A stretch of DNA of 64,000 bases, taken from positions 204,770,036-204,834,035 of the forward strand of contig NC_134456.1 of the NCBI RefSeq assembly GCF_047948215.1, given 5' to 3'. Below, one piece after another: positions 1-24,300 of the stretch; position 1 is the first letter of the stretch, and every line of letters starts with the position of its first letter. The position numbers and the translations under genes were made by a program. Source of the stretch: Lycorma delicatula (Eukaryota; Arthropoda; Insecta; Hemiptera; Fulgoridae). The notes beneath the pieces are model-generated. The model saw only the letters and a list, made by a program, of their open reading frames with translations. It did no database searches and was not told the DNA's origin.

Positions 1-884
1 TGTTCCAACATTATCAAGAAAAATCTTTTGATGGATGTGATCCTAAAACTAAACTGTTTCCACACCAGGTGCATCATATGATTTGTGAGTGATGAACTCT
101 TTCTAATTTAATTTACTTCATTTTGTAAGTAAGGAATTAGTTAATATTAAACAGTAAAAGATTATTTAACATGAGCTGTTGCACATGGCTCCACACCAAC
201 TCCAGCTACAAGCAATCTTGTCAATTTACAGCTTTAAGATTTTAATATTTAAATTTTATTTTATAAATTTGAATAATGAAATTTATTACTTGTCAAGTAG
301 TGCTAAGAGATGTGTAATAAAATTCCATTTATGTGCACTTATTGAGAGACAATAAGCTAATAAAAAGATACTTAAACTAAGATACAAATGACAGGATCAA
401 GTAGGAGAATGTGAATAATCAAAAAATAAAAAACTAATTAAAACAGTTATAATTTTAATTATAAACAACTGTCCAATCAAATAACCCATTCAACATAATA
501 AAAAAATACATTTAAACACAAATTGCTGCACAAGTAAAAAAAAAAATCTATAAAACCGGTAACAAATAAATGCTCGACTACAATTAAACTACTTATTCAC
601 CTAAATTTTATCTCTTCAGACTTAATTTTAGCTATGTCCTGTTCTTGCAATAACTTGAGTACATTTGTTATGAAATAATTACAATATCAATTTGTTAATA
701 ATAAACTTTATTCAAATATACTTAAAATTATGATATTGGCAATGTTTCCTTAATGATTTTCTTTGTACGCAAAAATATAAATTTAAAAAACCTCAACACT
801 TTCAAATTAACAAAGTAAATTAATCAAGACAAAATATTTAATTTCATAATAGTCCATTTCTCAATCGAGATTCAAAAGTCATGA
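1..884. other. AT-rich 3' flank of Hsp60
   Basis: No coding segment, RNA gene or bounded repeat is recognisable here. The end nearest Hsp60 is expected to include its 3' UTR. Confidence 0.6.
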
Positions 885-890
885 TTTATT
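885..890 (-). promoter_or_regulatory. Hsp60: Candidate Hsp60 polyadenylation signal
   Basis: AATAAA on the minus strand about 200 bases past the Hsp60 stop. A second AATAAA lies at 707-712. Which one is used cannot be told from sequence. Confidence 0.45.
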
Positions 891-1093
891 TTAATTATAG
901 TTTATTATAAAGAAAATTGATTCACTGTTTCACTCAGGAAAATTAAAACACAAATTTCATGGAATAAGAGGCGACAACAAAAGATGTTTGAAGACAAGAA
1001 CAGGAACCAGTCACTGCACATTGGTATGTAAATAATGTTTGTTCAAAGTACAATACACAATGCTACTGACTCGCAGTATAAAAATTACGACTT

Positions 1094-14112
<13,019 letters not shown>

Positions 14113-15200
14113 CTGAAAAAAAACCTGGATTAAGAAAATTCACTTATATGCATCAAGTACATCAAAGTTATTTGTAAATTTATTTTACAATAAAATAGTG
14201 GGGAAATTATACCAAGTTTACTACCAATTCTATTGAACCTTTTAATTTTAGCACCAGTAAGCACATGGAATTTTAACTTCACTACTGAAGCCACGACTAA
14301 ATGTTTTCCGTAAGAAATAAATTCAACAAACTATTGATTACAATTACCAGACAAATAATGTCTTCAGATCCTGCATAACTTCATTTTACAAAAGTCCTTT
14401 AATGTAATTAAAGGACATTAAAGTCCTTTTAATGTAATCTCATGGTGGCCTGGGAATTTAGAAATTTCTAATAGATGGGAAAAATTACAAATTTTTTTTT
14501 CATACAGAACAGGAACTTCACTTTTTATCAAATTATGCAATATCTAATGTAAATTTAAGTTTAAACAAAAACTTTCTGTACACTTATGCAATAAGCACAA
14601 ACAGTATAACGTTTAAAAAATTCTTTCAAAATGAGGTGGCATCATAAAGATAAACGCAATGTATGTATCTTGCAATAATCACAATACCAGTTAAAATTTT
14701 AAGAGTGAATAGAAAATTAGCTATATTAGACCACCAACTAAAACACAGGCAATATTAAATAAACAATTCTTGTCTTAAAACATTAAAATTAGAAAAAATA
14801 TATATGAACGACCGTAAATAATTACTTTTTTAATGAGCAATTAATAAAACCGGGTATTAGAGTTTCTAAAACTAGAAAATTTCACGCAACAGAAGTCTAC
14901 CAGAAATATATTATGGAATTAATCACAATTATATTGCGTGTTCAATATGACTAATTTTAAATTTAAGAATGAATTACAGATGTAATCTTCGTTTGGATGA
15001 TCACGTTCAACAATGTGTTGGCCTAGTCAGAATTGGGGTTAAGTCTTATCAAATTATCACACATTGGTCCAATAACAGAAATATCAGCTCTCAAAACAAA
15101 TCTATAATCCAGAATGAATAACATACCCAAAACTGCTTAGATATAATTACCTTTACAATATAGTTAAAGATATAAGGAGCTTTCAAAGATTTAACTTAAC
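14113..15200. other. Inferred Hsp60 5'-UTR intron
   Basis: The AG acceptor placed immediately before the ATG implies an intron here. A plausible donor, CG/GTTAAGT, lies at 15201/15200 on the minus strand. A short hairpin built on GTCCTTTAAT copies is present near 14391-14435. Confidence 0.55.
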
Positions 15201-15260
15201 CGAATATCAAACAAGGTTCACACTCCGTGACGCACTAGCGGCAGAAGAACAAACCAACCT
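15201..15260 (-). other. Hsp60: Candidate Hsp60 untranslated exon 1
   Basis: Minus-strand segment between a heat-shock-element core (15284) and a good donor at 15201/15200. It is less AT-rich than the neighbourhood. The transcription start is not determined. Confidence 0.4.
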
Positions 15261-15283
15261 AAGGCGTGAGTGCACATGGGTAA

Positions 15284-15291
15284 GAATATTC
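15284..15291. promoter_or_regulatory. Heat shock element core, Hsp60-proximal
   Basis: GAATATTC, a perfect GAAnnTTC pair expected to bind HSF, just upstream of the inferred Hsp60 first exon. Confidence 0.5.
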
Positions 15292-15481
15292 TAGTGCCCT
15301 GTAACAAGCATTTGTATAAAACTGTGTTTATTGAATATTTTTCTACTTCACATCACAATATGTTGACAAGAATAAGTATAAATAATATTTGAAATTTAAT
15401 TTTTCGAAGGTATAAGTTCTGGGTAAAACTACGCCTAAAATCTATTACGATTGATAAATAACGCTCAGTTAAGGGCACACC

Positions 15482-15489
15482 TTCTAGAA
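15482..15489. promoter_or_regulatory. Heat shock element core, central
   Basis: TTCTAGAA, a perfect TTCnnGAA pair followed by TGTAC, a degenerate third unit. Confidence 0.45.
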
Positions 15490-15932
15490 TGTACCGGCAA
15501 GTGATGTAATGAAATAAAATTCTTATGAAATTTACATTGTATTGGACTTTAAAATTATTTTATTATTTTATTAGGAGGGCGAAAAAACCTTTCAGTTACA
15601 TTCTTCTCTTATTTTATTAATTAATATAATTTAAAAAGAAAAATTTGTTGGAAAATCTTCAGGTTGACTAGATATTAAAAGAGTACTTCTTCTTACTCCC
15701 CTAATAATTTGGATTGTTGTAAATATATAGCTGATATAAATCGACCTAAATACATGGAAAATCACGAAAACCTTAAAATTATTTCTTGATTGTTTTGCAG
15801 ATATTATCCGTTGTGTATCAGTAATTTCATTTTCAAAAAAAAAATTTTAACGCTACAAAGCGCTGTTAGTAGGGAAATTAAGAAACCGTAAATTATTCCC
15901 TATTACGTACTTCCTTGCTTGGGCTTAGATCG

Positions 15933-15940
15933 TTCTAGAA
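15933..15940. promoter_or_regulatory. Heat shock element core, Hsp10-proximal
   Basis: TTCTAGAA about 100 bases upstream of the Hsp10 ATG, followed by a looser TTTTGGAAG. Confidence 0.5.
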
Positions 15941-16036
15941 GCACGTTTTGGAAGTTGTGCGGGTTGACTTGGCGAATTTGAAGATCTGTTTCTTTCATTT
16001 TTAAAGATATAAACGAGTAATTTAAATACTCATAAA

Positions 16037-16039
16037 ATG
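16037..16039 (+). CDS. Hsp10: Hsp10 coding exon 1 (ATG only)
   Basis: The start codon is followed immediately by a GTAAGT donor at 16040. Without this exon, the next exon has no Met before the conserved AVAQQAIKK. Confidence 0.9.
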
Positions 16040-19000
16040 GTAAGTTGAATGAGTTTTTTTTTTTTTATTAATCTATTTGTTTGTCTGGGTTATAAATTTA
16101 TTTTTCCACTGCATCTCTAGCTTATATTGTACAAGGAACAGTTTTTGTGTTACTTTCACCTATTGTAGAATGTATTATGTTAAGCATTAATATTATTTTC
16201 ACATTATGTGTATCTACAGATGTTTTATCCATTACACATTTGTTTTCTGAATTCTGACCAAAACGCCGGCATCTGTATGACAGCGGATTAACAGTTTTCT
16301 TGCTGGAAATCATATTAACAGGGTATAGTAAATTGAATTTTATTCTATAAAATTAAGTATTTAAATATTACATTGGTTAATACATTGCGTTTATTTTTTG
16401 CAGGCTGTTGCACAACAAGCTATAAAGAAATTGATTCCAATGTTTGATAGAGTTCTTGTTCTTCGAGCTGAAGCGATTACAAAAACAAAAAGTGGCATCG
16501 TCATACCTGAAAAATCTCAAGGCAAAGTACTTCATGGCACAGTTGTAGCAGTCGGTCCAGGATCTAGAAACAATGTGAGTTTTTCAGCGTTATTTTAGGC
16601 TACTGGTGTCAACAAGAATAATCTGAGCTCTGATGCATATATCAGTTATATATTTTAAATATATATGTTATAAATTTATACACACCGTATCATAAAAATA
16701 TTACATTACACAGGCAGAAATTTTTACAAAATTCATTTGTCCACAAATTTTTACAGTAGGCCTTAGTAATAGGTCTTAACATTGTTTGACATAAAAGTTA
16801 TTTTTTTGCAATCACACATGATAAATGTCTGCTTCTAATTTCATTTAATTTGTATCTGTAGAATGTACCTGTACCAAGAGTAGTTGCTTGACCAATTTTT
16901 TTAGCCCACATGTTTCAAGATATCTTTTATTTAATCAGTATACCTGTGGCAGCCATTTTTGTTGATTGTAAGAGTTTGCAGAAAAACTCCTAGCTAAAAA
17001 ACTACTGGTCCTGGAAGGATTAATCATAATTTTTCATGGTATTGTCCAGTGGTTTATTTACTTATCAATTTGCATAACTTGCAGTGTTTTTGTAGATGTT
17101 TATGGCAAATAACTTTTCTTGTGTATTGTACTAATAAAAAAGTTATAACCTGTCAAAAATCGTGAAAAACCTGTTAACACTTTAAGTGCTGGGGGTATCA
17201 AAATGTGACTGTTTGTAGAATGCTAGCCATTTTTGCTTATATTTGGAACTAAAAATAATATAAAATTGGTACTTACATGACTGAAAACCTCAAATCTTCT
17301 AATTTCAAATGATATATAATATATACTTCTATCATTTATGAATAAAAAGATGTAGCAGATTTTTGAAAGCCTGTTTTTAAATAAAAAAAATTTTTTACAT
17401 TCAGTTCACACTTAAACACTAACACTAATATTTATTAAAATTACAGTAGGCCTACACACACCAATGTTGGTGTGTGTAGTGGTGTACTTTGTTCTTCTTC
17501 AGAAACACCAAGTTCCAAACATAACTTTTTTATGAACTGGCTGGTACTAATTTTTTTCTTTGTAACAGACTGTACAGTATACAAGTATTTACTACAGCCA
17601 TAAGGATCATATGGAAGGTCAGTTTCCTCCACCACTTGACAGACCTATGTTCATAAGCTCCATACGACATCCTTTGATCTGACAAATCCACTCCAAATTT
17701 ATTTTTATTGTAGCTGACTACACAAGTTGGTTTAGTTACATTTCTTCCAAACCTGTCTTTGTATGTAACCATCTCTGCTTTATGTCTTGTGGAGATCATG
17801 AAAACATCACGCTTGTCTCTCCAGTGCAACGCAAGAATATTATTATTGTGATGGAATTCTTGCTGACCATGCTGGAGTTTAGTCTTTTGTTTTACAGCTT
17901 GTGGTACGCCTTTTCTGTGTTTGAGTGGTGCCTACTAAACCAGTTTTCAGTTTTTCTAACTCTGCAGCTAATGCTGGGCTAGTATAAAACCTATGTGTAT
18001 ATAATGTATGCCCATATTTGCCAAAGAGCCTAGCAGTTTTTTAATTAGTTCAATGGCAGTGTTACTTTGTCCATTGTATATTTCAAAATTCCAAATGTAA
18101 CCACTACTAGACTCTGAAAGCATGAATCATTTTATGCCATATTTACTACTTTTTAGGTATGTATTGTTTGAAATACAGCTTACCACGAAATTTACACATC
18201 CCTTCATCTACTGTAATGTTTTCACCCGGAAGGTAAGCCTTTTTACAATGTTCTTGAAGGGCATCAAGTAATGGACATACTTTATGTAATAGGTCATGAC
18301 CCTGCTCACCTTTGGGTACATATTTACTATTATCATTTATGTGGAAAGTTAGGACAATAATTGCTTGATACTACGGGATTTTTTGACCAGTGGTCATATA
18401 TTTGTGGCAACTTTTTGTCTATAGACATATGTAATATTATAACTAAATATTTTCTAATTTCTGCTATAGAAACAGTTTTCCATTTATTCATCCTACAGCC
18501 AGGAGTTAATTTCTCTGAAGCTTTCAACTCTCTCAGTTTTTGCTGCGCCAATAAATTTATTTGTTGCTTGAAGTGATGCAGCAAATCACTGTCAATGTAA
18601 TATTGAAAAAAGTCCAAAACAGAACTATCATTATCTAACTGAAGCACATCAGTAATTCCTACATCTCCACAAAAAATATCAATGTCGGGTACCTTATCTG
18701 TTGTTGCCCAACCATCATCACTTCTAACACTAATTCTGTTCTGTTCCTCAACTTCACTTTCTTCAGAATCTGAAGGAAAAAAATATATATGTAATTAAGA
18801 AATTAGAATGAAAAACAAAATAATTAAAATGATAGGAAACAATAACATTCAAAAGAAAATTGTATCAAAAATATAACCTGAAAAATAAACAAATGTAAGT
18901 TTACAAAAATTTCCGTACCTGAACTCACAGTTTTCTTCATTCACGTAATCATCATCATTATCTGTATCTTCAAAAGGAATATCTTCATCATCACTTTGTA

Positions 19001-21320
19001 AATCAACAAAAACATCGACTGCATCATAATATGAATTGTTAGATGCCATTATAACAGTAAACAAACACGTGATTTCAACAATTGTAACTGCACGATACCA
19101 AATAGATTTTATAATAATTGATATTACCAAAAGCCATGCCTTATTTAGGTACTAAAATGTATACGAAAAGTAGTGGAGTTGAATAAATCCTGTCTTTTGG
19201 CGGGATATTACACTTAATGATGTGATCCGCATTTCTCGGTAGTCATTCCATCAAATGATGGGAACAGCACTCAAGTGTTAAAAGTTCCAAGGGGGTTATT
19301 TGTTTCTTGCACTTTTAATATTTTTATACTTGTATAGTTAAGTAGACTTGTTTGAACCATTCAATTAGTGTTCATATTATAACAGGCGCTTTGTCATTTC
19401 CAATCAGGAAAATTCATGTTGCAACATTCTCATTTATAGTTGCATCATTTAGCTTTTTCAGTTTGACTGACATTAGTCAGACTGACCAGTCTGTCACTGT
19501 CAGTGACTTGTTCATATCTTTACAGTGTCTCAAATTTCATCCTGTGTTTAGAAATGTTTATTAAATAAATAAAGTTTACTTATTAATATTTTACATAATT
19601 TTCTAGTAATTTCACATAAAACAATGGAAGAACAATGTTTCATAGGAATTTATGTGAATGAAGTGGTGGTATATTGCCAAAAGAACTCATTGAAATTTGT
19701 GAATTAGTAATGAAAACCAACAAATTATTTTTGTAAATGTATGAAAATAAGTTTTTGTCAAAATGTAATTTAGTTGCCTGTATGGACAGTTCTATTGTGA
19801 TTCTTTCAGAACAGTTAAGAAAAACTTAAAATTAGAGCGAGCTCTTAAAGAATACATTTTTCCAAATTTAAATTTAGTTGCGCGCACATGGAGTATTTTT
19901 TCTTAGTGGAACAAAGAACTTAGTCCATCAGCATTAAATGAAAATGAAAATCCAGCTCAATCTTCTTATGTATATGATCTTATTTTAAAATTAAAAGAAA
20001 TATGTTTTTGATTCTAAAGAAGATAGGTTAAAATTATGTTTACTTCTCCAATCTTGGACCAGATCTAAAATATCAAGAGTTGTTCAGTATGTCTGAGCAT
20101 TTGGTTAGACTTACTAGAAAATTAGTTAATGAGCAAGGCATTCTACTGAGGAAGACATAAAACAGGAATTAATACAAACACAATTAAAACAATTTTATGA
20201 AGATGATAATAGCAGGCTTTGTCGTGATAAAAAGGATTGTGTTAGCACATGTGTTGATCATGTCGAAGTGCATAAGAAAAAGTGCCTTGTTCTGATAATC
20301 TTAAATGAATTGTATGTCTCCTTGAGAAAAAAAAATGGTGTATCTTGGCTGATGCATCCAGGACTCTTTGTCTGCCCCCACCGCCATATTATCAAACTCA
20401 TGATTGATTGTCCCAAACTTAATGTTGATTATAAGGACTTAGTAGATATCATGTCCAGGTAAACATGTAGTGTTTGACATGCTAAAATAAAAATAAAAAT
20501 GAATTCTTGAAAAAAGAAGTAGGCTACTCACTGAAATCAGTTTGGATAAAATCCTTTTTTTTTTAATTGTATTAGGTTACTGCTATTGGTTAATTTATTA
20601 AATTACAACCTATCATTAATTTAAAAAAAAAACGAATATTTTAAAAATATTGAATGTCAGCTTCAACAATAAAGGGGCTAAATATAAAAAATGTAAAGTG
20701 CAATGAACACAAGAAACCCCTTGGAGCAGTTATTTAGTGAGTCAAAATGGTTATGAGGTTTTTCAGTTTTTTAAGAGGTTATAATGTACATAAAATTTTT
20801 TTCGCCATAAACATCTACAAAAAATACAGCAAGTAGTGCAAATTTGAAATTATAACCAGCCCAATAAAAGTTATTTGAAATCAAAATTTGAACTTTTAAA
20901 AACAATTAGTTTTCAAAAATCATAAAAATTTAGGGTTACATATATCAATTATCATTAGTATTATTTATGGTAAAACTACTACATACTATCAAGAAAAAAA
21001 AAAATCATCTAGTGGTGGCAACCTTCACTAAGTAGACTGAGTTTTGCAGACACATTCATTTCCTTCTACTATTTCAAACCTGTGTAGATATGTTTCACAC
21101 AAAAACCACCAATTTAAGCATAGTTTGTGATATAAAATGAAATATTAACTTTAAATTTATACTACTTTTTTTAGTACTGAAAATTTGACTTGAAATCATA
21201 TAAAATCAGATTTATTAACATCTTTCAATTATGAAATATTCATAATACACCAAATTGAATTTTATAAGGCCGATTTAATAAAGGGGGTGTAATTAAAGAA
21301 TGTTAAGCTTGTGCAAAACT

Positions 21321-21356
<36 letters not shown>

Positions 21357-24300
21357 GGAAAACTTTAAAAACTGTCTTGCACTTCTCACATATTAAAAAA
21401 AAGCAAAAATTGTTTAATTTAACCACTTCATAGTACACGTGTAAATATCTTAAACTCCATAAAAAAAAAGTGTTGATGCAACATTTTCCTGGATGAATCT
21501 AGATAAACACCTTGATCAGAACTGCATCACAAAATATGAAAAATAGATGATACAAAAAATATGAAGATTCAGAAGGCGTTTATGAAAATTATTAGAATCT
21601 TTTCTGTTTAATTGCAGCATTTGCATTGTTGTAAATTGTATAAATGTGCCTCTGTACGGAATGGAATGACATCACTGTGTCATTACCATCGCCACCATTT
21701 CATAATTAATGCAATATCCCATTCCTCAAAAATTGGCCGTCAGTTGAATCCTTCATTCATTGTTGTCATTCATATGTTAAAGTTAATAATACCAATTTGA
21801 AAAAAAAAGAAAAAACACTAATCAATCGAATACTGAATCTTTATTGATCTGGCAATCTGCCGCTGTGAAGTTGTAGCCAGTGAGCCAGTCACTGTGGTCT
21901 TGCTGCCACTTATGGAAAAAGTCCAATTATTTGAGCAGATCATTTTTCAATGGGATACAGAAAATTCAGGTGTTTTTTTTATTAAATCATTGACAGTATC
22001 GTTTCCGTGAAATAAATTGATGGGAAGATTTTTTAAATATCATAAAGCAAGTCAAATTTTCTTATAGATGACTGAATGAATAATAAATTAAAAATTAAAA
22101 CCTCGATGGGAGTCTTTCTTTAAGACTTGGGGATTTGCTTCCCCAAGGCACTAATCTATGCAGCTTTATTCTTCCCACTACACACAGAGCTGCTAAACCT
22201 TTTATGGCATGCACATACTCTACACAAATTACAACACATACCCTCTACACAGCTACACAAGAATATCTTTCATCATGTCTGAAAAGTTCCTCGAATTTAC
22301 TCGCACCAGTCCTCTACATAGAACCCTTCTCTAGTTATATATATACTCGTTGCAGCGCCAGTAGAGCCCATCAAATGCTTGGAGAAATCACTTTGTGAGA
22401 TTGCCTTCAACTGCTCTGTGCAAGTCCTTTGGATGGCTGGAATGACATCAAAAAAGCAGTCTGAATGCAAAGCATCAGGCATTTCATTACTTCCCAATAA
22501 AATTTAGAATTTGCAGTTGGGACAGATACATGATGAATCAGGCCCTGAGTCGAAGAATGCAATCAACATGTTTTCATGTTTAATTTTTCCTGCCTGACTT
22601 TTGCCGGTCTTTGTGCTCCTGGACTCAACCAAGCAGTGGATTGATTCTTCGTTTGCAGATCATACATGAAGCACCAGCTTTCATCAGCCGTTTCAATGAA
22701 GCGCAAAGAAGATGCACCTGTTTTTGTTCTTTAGTGAAGAAGTGTGGAACAGAACAAGAGCACACTTTCTGACTGTCATTTTTCTGTTGTATGTACCACT
22801 TCTTTACCAATGTTTAGCTCTTCTGCTATGGCTTGAAGGGTAAGATGAGGTTGTTCGAGCAGGAACTAGAGCACTTTCTGTTGATGGCTTCCTGCTTAGT
22901 TTGTCATCATCCAATGATTCTACCTTCTTTAAACCGCTTCCACCATTTGTGTGTTGTAGTATGACATGTGGCTTCATCACCAAATGCTTGGTGTATCATA
23001 GAATAAGTTTCAACAAAGATTTTTGAAGTCAAACAAAATGTTATTGTGCTTCTATTCCATGTTGCGAGCTCACGCAAGATCACGCAAACACAACATATGC
23101 GGCTGAATATAACTCTAGACTGGAGTGATTAAACATGATTAAATTTTGTACACACAATTGTCAGACATTGTACTACATAGTTCCTTGGTTATCAAAGAGA
23201 TGGTGCTTTGATTGGTACAAAGATAATTGTATAGACTAGAAATTTAGTTTGGGAACTTTACAGACCTACTGTGTATACTATTTCTTCTTACGCCTACACT
23301 TGGTGGTGCTGCGACACCTTAGACTCAACCATAACCCAAGGTGGAAATTATTGTTCCAATGGATGCATGGCTCTATGTAGTGAGTCTTGAATGATGTCCT
23401 CTGGGCAGTGGACGACCCAGTTATATTTACCTTTAGCCTCTGTAGAGGTGGTCTTCAACTTTGCCGGTACTTGTGGGACCAAGATTAGTAATTCCCAAGA
23501 AACTTCTATGATAGTGGTCCATCAAAACCTCACTTAGCATTACCTGATGAGGATAAAAATGCTGTTTACAGATTAATGTATCCTGTTTGCTGTATAAGAA
23601 CGTAAGATTTATTGTTCGTAAACACAATCAGAAAGGAGGCTCCCTTCAAAAGGTCTCGCCTTTTATAATCAGTAAAGTTATTACAGCCTCAATTGGTTCA
23701 CCTGAAAATGTCAGGAAATTGAGGGACAATTAGTGAAGAACAGATGAACAGGTGGTATTAACATAAAAGCGGTATGCCACAAATCCTTGAATACCAACAG
23801 GAGTGTAATCTTTTGGAGGTAGATGTTAGAGAGATTACTGATGAACTTTGCCCCAAGGTGTTCTTGAGGTGAGACATCAGAGTGGAATTAGAGGAACCTA
23901 CTCCCTCTTATATGTTTGGCCTCCCCAGCATCATCAGCATTTTCATTATGGAGCTGTTTGCTATTAATAAGACTGTAAGTATAATTAGCCCAACATTTTG
24001 ACATAGACTTGTTTACTTTGATTCCATGAATGCCTTCCAGGCGATTAGTGACATATACTCCAGACACCCTTTTGTATGCGAGATTGTCTGCTATTTCACA
24101 AATGTAAATATTTCCAGATGTATCAACAATGAGCTTCTGCTGGATCTGCAGCCATATTGGGATTGCGTGCTCATAGTGTGGCAAAGGAAGCTTGTTTCCG
24201 GCCTCCTTCACAGATTGTCTCTTCAAATGATCTTTTTGTTTCCTGAAGAGAGTGGCGCCACTAACTGGGCACCTCATCCTTGTGGTTTGTATCTGTTATG

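Larger units (their letters stand above)
15202..16036. promoter_or_regulatory. Shared (bidirectional) Hsp60/Hsp10 promoter region
   Basis: The region between the divergent Hsp60 and Hsp10 genes. Head-to-head HSPD1/HSPE1 pairs are known from animals, and the same arrangement is visible here. Three paired heat-shock-element cores sit at 15284, 15482 and 15933. No convincing TATA box was chosen for either side. Confidence 0.75.
16960..21050. repeat. Decayed inverted-repeat pair bracketing the piggyBac
   Basis: The sequence at 16960-17173 matches, imperfectly, the reverse complement of 20745-21050. Both read TGTAGATGTTTATGGC, then a TATAACCT block, then GAAAAACCT. They may be ends of a larger element or two opposed copies of one repeat. 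Confidence 0.5.

Noticed and set aside
21322..21357. CRISPR-like or regulatory array
   Set aside because: It is a simple (TAA)n microsatellite in an animal intron.
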